Shown here: positions 42,445-50,395 of the stretch, one piece after another
Layout: each line of letters starts with the position of its first letter
How positions within the stretch are numbered: position 1 is the first letter of the stretch
Source: Streptomyces narbonensis
GTDB taxonomy: Bacteria > Actinomycetota > Actinomycetes > Streptomycetales > Streptomycetaceae
Reading direction: 5' to 3'
NCBI RefSeq assembly: GCF_014649015.1
Contig: NZ_BMSF01000014.1
Coordinates: forward strand, 124,001 to 188,000
Length of the DNA stretch: 64,000 nucleotides
The notes under the pieces: generated by a model
Seen by the model: the letters and a program-made list of their open reading frames with translations, nothing else
Told to the model about the DNA's origin: nothing
Database searches by the model: none
Made by a program: the position numbers and the translations under genes

Positions 42445-43487
42445 CGGAACACCTCCGGGCGTCCTCCGTGGAGCGCGCCGTAGAACGGGTCGCTCGCGTC
42501 GATCTCGCCGCGCACGACCGGCCGGCCGGTGACCGCGGCCTTGTACAGGGCGGTGACCAGTTCCATGGTGGGCCTGCCGAGGTCGGGGCGGATCCCGGCC
42601 TCGTACCCGTCCAGGAACTCCGCGAGCTGGGCGGTGTGCGAGCTGGGCTGGTCGTCCGGCGGCTCCCACTTCACCCCGGGGTTCCTGCCGGTGAACGTCC
42701 AGTCCGCGTTGGAGTAGCCGTAGAGGTGCCGCAGTTCGACCGTGGCGTCGGTGAGGTCGAAGCGCAGGTAGCTCTCCTCGCGTGGGGAGAGGACGCTGTT
42801 GACGACCGTCGCGATGGCTCCGTTCTCGAAACGGACCAGGGCCGTGGAGACGTCCTCCGTCTCGACGTCACGGTCGAGGCGCCCGGCCATGGCGCGTACC
42901 TCGGCCCAGGGCCCGAGCACCGCGAGCATCAGGTCCATCTGATGGATGCCGTGGCCGAGGGTCGGGCCGCCGCCCTCGCTCCGCCAGGTGCCCCGCCACG
43001 GCACGTCGTAGTAGGCGTCGTCGCGGTACCAGGTCGTGACGCACTGGGCGACCAGCGGGCGGCCCAGGGTCCCGGCGGCAATCAGCTCGCGCAGGTACCG
43101 GGCGCCGGAGCCGTACCGGTGCTGGAACACCGCACCCGCGGCGGCCGTCCCCTCGGCGGCGCGGATCCGGTCGAGCTCGGCCAGCGACAGCGCCACCGGC
43201 TTCTCGCACCAGACCCACGCCTCCGCGTTCAGGCAGGCCACGGCCTGTTCGGCGTGGAGGAAGGGAGGCGTGCACAGGTGCACGACGTCCGGGCGCTCCT
43301 CCCGGAGCATCGTGTGCAGGTCGGTGTGGACGGCGGGGATGCCGTGCTCGGCCGCGAAGGCCTCCGCGCGCACGGCGTCCACGTCGACGGCGGCCACGAT
43401 CTCGGCCCGGTGCGCCTGGGCCCGCAAGGCGGGCACGTGGCAGATGCCCGCGATCCCGCCCGTCCCGACGATCGCCGTCCTGATCAT
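42441..43487 (-). CDS. Gfo/Idh/MocA family oxidoreductase
   Basis: 348 residues. N-terminal Rossmann domain AIVGTGGIAGICHVPALRAQ, the family CEKPVALSLAEL block, and the C-terminal alpha/beta substrate domain with GGPTLGHGIHQMDLMLAVLG, where the H-x3-D pair is catalytic. NAD(P)-dependent oxidation/reduction of a sugar or sugar derivative. Overlaps neighbours on both sides by four bases (ATGA), so translation is coupled to the upstream GH10 xylanase and the downstream PmoA-like gene. Confidence 0.9.
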   Translation of the reverse strand: MIRTAIVGTGGIAGICHVPALRAQAHRAEIVAAVDVDAVRAEAFAAEHGIPAVHTDLHTMLREERPDVVHLCTPPFLHAEQAVACLNAEAWVWCEKPVALSLAELDRIRAAEGTAAAGAVFQHRYGSGARYLRELIAAGTLGRPLVAQCVTTWYRDDAYYDVPWRGTWRSEGGGPTLGHGIHQMDLMLAVLGPWAEVRAMAGRLDRDVETEDVSTALVRFENGAIATVVNSVLSPREESYLRFDLTDATVELRHLYGYSNADWTFTGRNPGVKWEPPDDQPSSHTAQLAEFLDGYEAGIRPDLGRPTMELVTALYKAAVTGRPVVRGEIDASDPFYGALHGGRPEVFR

Positions 43488-44554
43488 CCGCCCAGCACCT
43501 TCCTGATGGCGTGGTAGGCGGGCTTGGGCTGGAGGTTCTCGTCGTAGGGCAGCGCGGCTCCCTCGTTCGGGAAGACCCCGGGGATCCACGAGTACTTGTC
43601 CGTGTAGTCCCAGATGGTGACGCCGACGCACCTCTTGACGTCCAGACAGGCCTTGACGTAGTCGGCGTACCAGGTGGCCTGGGTGGCGAGCTTCTCCGGG
43701 GTCGCGGGGAGTTCCATCCGGATGTCGAGCTCCGTGACCGCGACGTCGACCCCGAGGTCGGCGAAGCGCTGGATGTTCTCCTTGATGCCGGCGGGGTAGC
43801 CGTACTGGAGCGCCAGGTGGCCCTGGAGGCCGAAGCCCTCGATCGGGACGCCGTCGGCCTTCAGCTGCTTGATGAGCTCGTAGTAGGCGTCGCTCTTGGC
43901 GTTGATGCCGTCGACGTTGTAGTCGTTGAGGTAGAGCTTGGCGTGCGGGTCGGCCTCGTGGGCCCAGCGGAGGGCGTCGGCGATGTAGCCGGGGCCGAGC
44001 GTCTTGTAGAAGACCGACTCGCGGTAGGTGCCGTCCTCGTTGAAGGCCTCGTTGACGACGTCCCAGTGGATCACCTTGCCCTTGTAGTGCCGTGCCACCG
44101 TCTGGATGTGGTTCTTGAGGACGGGGCGCAGCTCCTCGGCGGTCCAGGTGCGCTCGGTGAGCCAGGCGGGGAGCTGGCTGTGCCAGACGAGCGTGTGGCC
44201 GCGGACCTTCTGGTGGTGGTCCTTGGCGAAGGCCATGACCTCGTCGCCGGCGGTGAAGTCGAAGACGCCCGGTTCGGGTTCGGTGGCATACCACTTCATG
44301 GCGTTGCCGGGGGTGGTCTGCCCGAACTCGCTGCCGAGGAGCTTCAGGTAGGCGGCGTCGGTGAACTCGGGGTTGTCGGTCGCCGAGCCGAAGTACTTGT
44401 GGTGCTTCTTGGCCAGCTCGCCGAGCGTGCGGGGGCGGGGCTCGGCGGTGGCGGGGGTGGCGGCGAGGCCGGCGGCGACGCAGACGGCCGCGGACAGGGC
44501 GATCAGGTGCCGGGACAGGGACCTGGGCTTGGACGTGACCTTGGGCATGGACAT
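43484..44554 (-). CDS. Secreted GH10 endo-1,4-beta-xylanase (single domain)
   Basis: 356 residues: signal peptide (HLIALSAAVCVAAGLAAT) and a GH10 barrel with KYFGSATDNPEF at the start, VRGHTLVWHSQLPAWL, acid/base Glu in HWDVVNEAFNEDG and nucleophile in VTELDIRMELP. No carbohydrate-binding module, unlike the other two GH10 enzymes here. ATG 44554 has GAGGAG upstream; ATG 44548 is internal. Third GH10 of the window and the most divergent. Confidence 0.94.
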   Translation of the reverse strand: MSMPKVTSKPRSLSRHLIALSAAVCVAAGLAATPATAEPRPRTLGELAKKHHKYFGSATDNPEFTDAAYLKLLGSEFGQTTPGNAMKWYATEPEPGVFDFTAGDEVMAFAKDHHQKVRGHTLVWHSQLPAWLTERTWTAEELRPVLKNHIQTVARHYKGKVIHWDVVNEAFNEDGTYRESVFYKTLGPGYIADALRWAHEADPHAKLYLNDYNVDGINAKSDAYYELIKQLKADGVPIEGFGLQGHLALQYGYPAGIKENIQRFADLGVDVAVTELDIRMELPATPEKLATQATWYADYVKACLDVKRCVGVTIWDYTDKYSWIPGVFPNEGAALPYDENLQPKPAYHAIRKVLGG

Positions 44555-44580
44555 GGGTGACTCCTCGGGTGAGGGACGGC

Positions 44581-46007
44581 TCAGTCGAGAACGATCGTCG
44601 TGAGCGCGCGCGGGGCGAGCCTGGTCGTGAGGGTCGTGCCGTGGGTGGAGACCACGTCCGCCGGGGTGATCGAGCGGGTCCCGTCGGTCACGTAGGCGTC
44701 GGGCTGCCGGTCGTGCCCACCGCGAAGGGTGAACTCGGCGGACTTCTCGGTGGTCGCGGTGTTGAGGATCTCGATGACGCGGCGGCCGTCGGTGTTGCGG
44801 AAGGCGGTGACGCTCAGGGCCGGGTCGGCGTTCGTGACCGGTACGCGAACGGCGCCGGGGCGGATGAAGCGGCTGAAGGCGGCCAGCGCCCAGTACCGCT
44901 TCGACACCCGGTAGTCGTCGCCGGGGTTGGCGAGCTGGATCAGCCCCCGGGTCGCGCCGAGGGACGCGCCGGTCCAGTAGACGTAGGCGTTGGCGTTGCC
45001 GACGGTCAGGGTGTTCTGGATGTCGGCGGCGACGGTGAGACCGTCGTAACCACTGCCGTCGTCCCAGTTCTCGTTCCAGGTGGTGCCGTCCGGCGACCAT
45101 TCGGACATCCACACGTGCTTGTCGGTCGGCTGCGGGACCGTGGTCGCACCGCTGTATCGGTGGCCGGTGATGGTCCGCACAGCCTTGTCGGCCTCCGGGT
45201 CCGCCTCGATCGCCTCGGTGAAGGCGACCTGCCGGTCCCAGCCCGCGGCGTCGCAGCAGACCAGTTCCGTCTTCAGTCCGGAGGCGCGGACTGTCGGTCC
45301 GAGCACCTTGAGGAAGTCGACGGCCTGCTGCGGGGTGAAGCGCATCGAGGCGTAGGTCGCCGTCCAGTCGGGTTCGTTGGTGAACCCCAGGTCGGTGATC
45401 CTGATGCCTTCCCGCTGGTAGAACTTCGCGTACTTCACGAGGTAGTTCGCGTAGGCCTGCCGCCATGCGGGCAGGAGCTCGCCGCCGTCGTTCTCGCTGC
45501 CGTTGGTCTTCATGAATGCCGGGGCGCTCCAAGCGTCGGCGTAGAACCTCTTGACGCCGTACGCCTTGGCCTCCTTCGCCAGCCAGACCTGACCGCCGTC
45601 CCAGCCGTCCCAGACGTACTCCGGGGTGGCGTCCGGCCCCCCCCGGGGTCGGTGGGCAGGATCGTCGGCATGTGGTCGTAGACCCGGTCGGTCGACGACC
45701 CGATGCCCAGGCGCAGGATCGACAGACCCGCGCCCTTCTCCTTGCTGAGCAGCAGGTCGAGGACCTCGCGCTGCTTGGCGGGGCTGAGGCCGCGGGCGCC
45801 GTGCAGCAGGTCGGCGCGCTGGAAGGCCATGGAGAAGCCGAATCCGTCGATGGGCTGGAGTGCTGCCCGGAAGTCGATGGCGGGTCCGGCCTGCTTGGTC
45901 TGGGTGGCCTTGGCCCGGGTGGCCGCCGACGGTACGGGTTCGACGGCGGCCACCTGTGATGTTAGCGCTAACAATATGACGCCCGTCAAGGCGGTCAGAT
46001 GTTTCAC
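44581..46007 (-). pseudogene. Secreted GH30 glycoside hydrolase, frameshifted at a G8 tract
   Basis: Begins at GTG 46007 (KHLTALTGVILLALTSQVAA signal, then PIDGFGFSMAFQRADLLHG) and reads in one frame to PTDPGG; after the eight-base run (C8 on the plus strand, 45637-45644) homology continues in another frame as PDATPEYVWDGWDGGQVWLA to the stop at 44581. Six or nine G residues would restore one frame. The downstream part has GH30 acid/base Glu in FTNEPDWTAT and nucleophile in VWMSEWSPDG, and a C-terminal beta domain. Either a real slippage mutation, a switchable tract or a sequencing error. GH30 enzymes include glucuronoxylanases; specificity is not certain. Confidence 0.85.
45960..45973. promoter_or_regulatory. 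LacI-type operator inside the GH30 5' end
   Basis: TGTTAGCGCTAACA is a perfect 14-bp palindrome located 35-48 bases inside the GH30 coding region, in the signal-peptide codons. It matches the sites at 61406-61423 and 62852-62867 next to araB and the LacI repressor. Confidence 0.75.
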
Positions 46008-46042
46008 TGGCTCTCCTAGGGAGGGATGTCACGCGGTACGGG

Positions 46043-46873
46043 TCAGCCCTTGGTCGCGCCGGCGGTGAGGCCGCCGATCAGCTGGCGCTCCGCGACGGCG
46101 TAAAAGGCGAGGGCGGGGACCATGGCGAGCACGATGTAGGCGAGGACGAGCGCGAAGTCGGTCGAGTACTGACCCTGAAACTGCTGGACGCCGACCGGGA
46201 TCGTCTGCCATTTCGGATCGCTGAACACCAGCAGCGGCAGGAAGAAGTTGTTCCAGCTCGCGACGACCGCGAGCACGGAGACCGTGCCGAGCGCGGGGCG
46301 CGCCATCGGCAGCAGGATCTGCCAGAAGAAGCGGAACTTCCCGCAGCCGTCCATGGTGGCGGCCTCCTCGATCTCCGCCGGGATGGTCCGGAAGAAACCG
46401 CGCAGGATCACGATCGTCATGGGAAGCCCGAAAGCCGCCTGCGGGAGGATCACTCCGAGCGGATTGTCGAGCAGACCGAAGGTCCGCAGCATGAGGAAGA
46501 GCGGCAGGACGGCCACCGCGAACGGAAACATCAGCCCGATGGTGAAGAGCGTATAGAACAACTCCCTTCCGCGGAAGGCATATCGCGCCAGAACGAAAGC
46601 CGCCATCGCGGAGGCCACCACGGTACAGACCGTGGTACCGATCGCGATTCCCGCACTGTTGGCGATCTGCCGCCAGAACATTCCGTCGCCGAGAATTCCG
46701 ATGTAATTGCCGATCTTCCAGTGCTCCGGAAGTCCGAAGGGGTTGTTCGTCAGCTCCGCCGTGCTCTTGAAACCGGATATCACCGCGTAGAGCAGGGGTA
46801 CGGCGACGAACGCGGAGATCAGCCAGACCACGGCGTGCAGCGACAGGCCGCGTACTGTCCGGCGGGCGTTCAT
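46043..46873 (-). CDS. bxlG: Sugar ABC transporter permease (MalG/BxlG type)
   Basis: 276 residues with six predicted helices and the EAA coupling loop EEAATMDGCGKFRFFWQILL. Second membrane subunit of a CUT1-class oligosaccharide importer. ATG 46873 overlaps the stop of the first permease. By position relative to the BxlA- and BxlR-like genes it corresponds to BxlG of the Streptomyces xylobiose/xylo-oligosaccharide transporter; the symbol is by synteny. Confidence 0.88.
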   Translation of the reverse strand: MNARRTVRGLSLHAVVWLISAFVAVPLLYAVISGFKSTAELTNNPFGLPEHWKIGNYIGILGDGMFWRQIANSAGIAIGTTVCTVVASAMAAFVLARYAFRGRELFYTLFTIGLMFPFAVAVLPLFLMLRTFGLLDNPLGVILPQAAFGLPMTIVILRGFFRTIPAEIEEAATMDGCGKFRFFWQILLPMARPALGTVSVLAVVASWNNFFLPLLVFSDPKWQTIPVGVQQFQGQYSTDFALVLAYIVLAMVPALAFYAVAERQLIGGLTAGATKG

Positions 46874-47859
46874 CGGCCACCTCCCGAGGTAACGGCCCCG
46901 GTCAGATCGCGGCGGAGCACGTACCGCTGGTAGAAGAGCGAGAAGACGAGGCTGATCATGAACAGCACCACGCTGATCGCGCTGGCGTAGCCGACCTGGT
47001 ACCGCTTGAAGCCGAACTGGAACATCGCGATGGCCATCGTCTCGGATGAGTGGTTGGGCCCGCCGGCGGTCATGACCCAGACGAGGTCGAAGAGCTGGAT
47101 GGACCCGATGATCGACAGGAACACGCTGATGCGGATCGTCGGTCCGAGCAGCGGCAGCGTGATGTGCCGGAAGCGCTGCCAGGCACCGGCCCCGTCGATG
47201 GAGGCGGCTTCGAGGATCTCGGACGGGATGCTCTGCAGCCCGGCGAGGAACAGCATCATGTGGAAGCCGAAGTACTTCCAGATCATGACGACGAACAGGG
47301 TCGGCATGACCGTCGAGGGATCGGCGAGCCACTTGCCCTGGAGGCCCTCCAGGCCGAAGAAGCCGGCGAGGTGGTCTGCCATGCCCGCGCCGGGCAGGAA
47401 GATCATCGTGAAGAGGACCGCCGTGACGACCTCGGAGAGGATGTACGGCGCGAAGAACAGCATCCGGTACACGGCCCGGCCGCGGAGCTTCTGGTTGAGC
47501 AGGACCGCGGTGAACAGGGCGAACGGCAGCTGCACCAGGACCGACATGAGGATCAGGTACAGCCCGCGCCCCAGGTCGCCGAGGAAGACCTGATCGTCGA
47601 ACAGTTTGGTGTAGTTCCCGAAGCCGACGAAGTCGTCCATGGGGCCGATCCCGCCCCATTTGAAGAAGCCGGTCCAGACGGCGACGACGATCGGGGCGAG
47701 GACGAAGACGAGGAAGAGGACCAGGGCCGGTACGAGGAACCAGGCGACGGACGCCCAGGCCGCCCAACGGCGGGGACCCGATGAGGACTTGGTCGGCGGG
47801 GGCGGGGGCGCGGCATCCTCCGTCCGTTCCTTGGTCAGGGTGGTCACGGAGCTAGGCAC
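46870..47859 (-). CDS. bxlF: Sugar ABC transporter permease (MalF/BxlF type)
   Basis: 329 residues: a Pro-rich cytoplasmic N-terminus (APPPPPTKSSS), six helices and the EAA loop LEAASIDGAGAWQRFRHITL. GTG 47859 overlaps the binding-protein gene end by eight bases; GTG 47847 is an in-frame alternative. First membrane subunit of the xylo-oligosaccharide-type importer; symbol by synteny. Confidence 0.88.
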   Translation of the reverse strand: MPSSVTTLTKERTEDAAPPPPPTKSSSGPRRWAAWASVAWFLVPALVLFLVFVLAPIVVAVWTGFFKWGGIGPMDDFVGFGNYTKLFDDQVFLGDLGRGLYLILMSVLVQLPFALFTAVLLNQKLRGRAVYRMLFFAPYILSEVVTAVLFTMIFLPGAGMADHLAGFFGLEGLQGKWLADPSTVMPTLFVVMIWKYFGFHMMLFLAGLQSIPSEILEAASIDGAGAWQRFRHITLPLLGPTIRISVFLSIIGSIQLFDLVWVMTAGGPNHSSETMAIAMFQFGFKRYQVGYASAISVVLFMISLVFSLFYQRYVLRRDLTGAVTSGGGR

Positions 47860-49144
47860 TCTTCGCAGCCTCGGTGATCGCGGCCGTGACCTGCTCGGGC
47901 GTCTTCTTGCCCGCTATGAGGTCGGCGACGCTGTCGTTGACCTCCTGGCCGACCGCCGGCGGGTACGCCTGGTCGAGGAAGAGCTGGAAGCCCGTCGCCT
48001 TGACCAGGGCTTCGGCCACCACCTTCTTGTTGGCGTCGGTGAGCTGGCTCTCCGCACCCTTGACCACGGGCAGGTAGCCGTTGGAAGCGAGGAGCTTGGA
48101 CTCGTTGTCGAGGACGAAGAACTTCAGGAAGTCCAGTGCCTCCTTCGGAGCGCCCTTGCGCAGCGCGAAGCCGCCGCCGCCGCCGAACACCTCGGTCGCC
48201 TGTCCCACACCGCCGTCGACCGTCGGGAAGGGGAAGAAGCCCAGGTCCGCTCCGAGGTCGGCGCCCGCGTCCTTCTGCACCGACGGTCCCCACTGGCCCA
48301 TCAGCTCCATGGCGGCCTTGCCGTTGCCCATGGTCGCGGCCTGGCCGCCCGGGGTGGCGTACCCGGCGCCGAGGAAGCCCGGCTGGAACGGCTGGAGGTC
48401 GACGAGCTCCTTGAGGTGGGCGCCCGCCTTGACGAAGCCGGGGTCGGTGAAGTCCTTGGAGGTCGCGGCCTTCTGGAGGGCGGGGAGTCCTGCGACGCGC
48501 ATCGCGAGGTAGGCCCAGTAGTAGTGGCCCGGCCACTTCTCCTTGCCCGCGAGCGCGATCGGGGTGACGCCCGCGGCCTTGAGCTTCCTGACGGCGCCGA
48601 GGAACTCGGCCCAGGTGGCGGGCGGTGCGGTGATGCCCGCCTTGGCGAAGAGCTTCTTGTTGTACCAGAAGCCGACCATGCCGATGTCGTACGGGACTCC
48701 GTAGGTCCGGCCGTCGATCTGGTAGGCCTGGAGCGAGACCGGCGTGAGCTTGTCCGACCAGTCGAGGAGGTCGGTGATGTCCTCGACGAGGCCCGCATCG
48801 ACCTGCTGCTGCAGCACGCCGCCACCCCAGGTCTGGTAGACGTCGGGGAGCTTGCCCGAGGAGGTGGTGGCGGTCAGCTTGGACTTGAACGCCTCGTTCT
48901 CCAGCGAGGTCGTGTTGATCGCGATCTTCGGGTGCGCCTTCGTGAACGCCGTGGAGATCTCCGGAAAGAGGGACTTGCCCGGCTCCGTCGTGGCGATGTT
49001 CCACCAGTCGAACGTCACCTTGCCGTCGGCCGCCGCCCCGCCGCCCGATCCGCCGGCCCCGCAGGCCGCCGTCATGGACACGGACAGTGCGGTCATGCCG
49101 GCGAGCGTCAGGAAGCTGCGCCGGCTCGGGGTGGTGCTGGCCAT
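47852..49144 (-). CDS. bxlE: Sugar ABC transporter substrate-binding lipoprotein (BxlE type)
   Basis: 430 residues. The signal has a twin-arginine-like start (SRRSFLTLAGM) and a lipobox-like MTAACGAG with the acylated Cys. The body is a family 1 solute-binding protein: VTFDWWNIATTEPGKSLFPE, DVYQTWGGGVLQQQ, YGVPYDIGMVGFWYNKKLF, ELMGQWGPS. ATG 49144 has GGAGG upstream. First gene of the nine-gene operon and, from its neighbours (BxlA-like GH3, LacI repressor), likely binds xylobiose/xylo-oligosaccharides. A CGAA-N5-TTCG box lies in its leader. Confidence 0.9.
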   Translation of the reverse strand: MASTTPSRRSFLTLAGMTALSVSMTAACGAGGSGGGAAADGKVTFDWWNIATTEPGKSLFPEISTAFTKAHPKIAINTTSLENEAFKSKLTATTSSGKLPDVYQTWGGGVLQQQVDAGLVEDITDLLDWSDKLTPVSLQAYQIDGRTYGVPYDIGMVGFWYNKKLFAKAGITAPPATWAEFLGAVRKLKAAGVTPIALAGKEKWPGHYYWAYLAMRVAGLPALQKAATSKDFTDPGFVKAGAHLKELVDLQPFQPGFLGAGYATPGGQAATMGNGKAAMELMGQWGPSVQKDAGADLGADLGFFPFPTVDGGVGQATEVFGGGGGFALRKGAPKEALDFLKFFVLDNESKLLASNGYLPVVKGAESQLTDANKKVVAEALVKATGFQLFLDQAYPPAVGQEVNDSVADLIAGKKTPEQVTAAITEAAKSA

Positions 49145-49169
49145 GGGACCTCCATGAGGGGGATGCGCT

Positions 49170-49182
49170 CGAAAATTTTTCG
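49170..49182. promoter_or_regulatory. CGAA-N5-TTCG repressor box in the bxlE leader
   Basis: CGAAAATTTTTCG is a near-perfect dyad 25-38 bases upstream of bxlE, just downstream of the predicted transcription start, where bound repressor would block transcription. Confidence 0.75.
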
Positions 49183-49209
49183 AAACACTCTCGAATTACG
49201 TGGTGCCAT

Positions 49210-49238
49210 AAACTAGGAACGACGGGCAGCACGGTCAA
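49210..49238 (-). promoter_or_regulatory. Promoter of the bxlE operon
   Basis: On the minus strand TTGACC (49238-49233) and TAGTTT (49215-49210) are separated by 17 bases, a good housekeeping-sigma promoter. Confidence 0.65.
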
Positions 49239-49283
49239 GACTTCTCACCGATTTATCTCGGAAACCCCGCTGCAACATGGGTC

Positions 49284-49330
49284 TTGACAAGCCGTCATGC
49301 CGCCAAGAAACTCTTCGAAAGTTTGCGAAA
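49284..49330 (+). promoter_or_regulatory. Promoter and operator region of bxlR/bxlA
   Basis: A TTGACA -35 candidate at 49284-49289 is followed, around the expected start point, by AGAAACTCTTCGAAAG and TTTGCGAAAC (49306-49330), sharing CTCTTCGAAA with the xlnA box and CGAAA half-sites with the bxlE box. A clear -10 was not found. Confidence 0.55.
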
Positions 49331-49371
49331 CCTGTCGTCGCACCGACCGACGGCGTCGAAGAGGAGAGAAG

Positions 49372-50385
49372 TTGAGCGAGCAGCGGGCGACTCTGGCGGT
49401 CATCGCCGCGGAGGCGGGGGTCTCACAGGCCACCGTCTCCAAGGTGATCAACGGCCGCTCCGACGTCGCGCCCTCGACGCGCCGACGGATCGAGGCTCTG
49501 CTGCGATCCCACAACTACCTCCAGCCCGGCCGGCAGAACAGGACGCGCAGATCGGGACTCGTCGACCTGATCATCGGCGGCCTGGACAGTGCCTGGGCGG
49601 TGGAGATCCTCCGCGGCGTCGAGGCCGAGTGCGCCGGCCGGGGCATCGGCACCGTCGTGTCGCTCGTCCCGCCGGGCGAGGCCACGCCGTCGAGCTGGTC
49701 CGCGGTGCCGGTCCAGCACCACAGCGACGGCGTCATCCTCGTCACCGCCTCCGTCACCGCGGCGCAGCGCGCCCAGGTCGAGCGGGGCGGGGTGGCGCTG
49801 GTCGTCATCGACCCGATCGATCTGCCGGACAACGGTGTGCCGAGTATCGGCGCGACCAACTGGGCCGGCGGACTCGCCGCCACCGAACACCTGCTTGAGC
49901 TGGGGCATCGCCGGATCGCCGCGATCGGCGGGCGCAAGGAGATGCTCTGCAGCCAGGCCCGCATCGACGGCTACCGGACGGCCCTGGAGCGGGCCGGGAT
50001 CGAGTTCGACCGCGACCTCATCCGGTTCGGCGACTTCCAGCACGAGGGCGGATTCCGGTGCGCGCGCGAGCTGCTCGCCCTGCCCGAGCCGCCCACGGCC
50101 ATCTTCGCGGGCAGCGACCAGCAGGCGATGGGCGTCTACGAGGCCGCTCGGCAGGCCGGGCTGAGCATCCCGCGGGACCTCAGCGTGGTCGGTTTCGACG
50201 ACCTGCCGATGTGCGACTGGCTGTCACCACCGCTGACGACGGTGCGTCAGCCGCTGGAGGAGATGGGCCGGCTCGCGGCTCGCACGCTCTTCCAGCTTCT
50301 GGAGGACCAGCCCCTGGTCAGCCCCCGGATGGAGCTGTCGACCGAACTCAAGGTCCGCGTCTCCACCGCCCCACCCCGTTCTTAG
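49372..50385 (+). CDS. bxlR: LacI-family repressor of the xylan/xylobiose cluster (BxlR-like)
   Basis: 337 residues from TTG 49372, with GAGGAGAG just upstream; the frame is open further 5' but without homology. LacI HTH: LAVIAAEAGVSQATVSKVIN (with the TVSKVIN hinge start), then the periplasmic-binding-protein-like effector domain with GVILVTASVTAAQ and FDDLPMCDWLSPPLTTVRQP. Divergent from bxlEFG and 10 bases ahead of the GH3 gene, as BxlR in Streptomyces. Probably binds the CGAA-N5-TTCG boxes and is released by xylo-oligosaccharide; symbol by synteny. Confidence 0.87.
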   Translation: MSEQRATLAVIAAEAGVSQATVSKVINGRSDVAPSTRRRIEALLRSHNYLQPGRQNRTRRSGLVDLIIGGLDSAWAVEILRGVEAECAGRGIGTVVSLVPPGEATPSSWSAVPVQHHSDGVILVTASVTAAQRAQVERGGVALVVIDPIDLPDNGVPSIGATNWAGGLAATEHLLELGHRRIAAIGGRKEMLCSQARIDGYRTALERAGIEFDRDLIRFGDFQHEGGFRCARELLALPEPPTAIFAGSDQQAMGVYEAARQAGLSIPRDLSVVGFDDLPMCDWLSPPLTTVRQPLEEMGRLAARTLFQLLEDQPLVSPRMELSTELKVRVSTAPPRS

Positions 50386-50395
50386 GAGCACCCCC

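Noticed and set aside
42441..45532. Apparent fusions of the oxidoreductase with GH10 or GH10 with GH30 in single long frames
   Set aside because: The upstream parts are off-frame readings; each gene has its own start and ribosome site and overlaps its neighbour by four bases or is separated.
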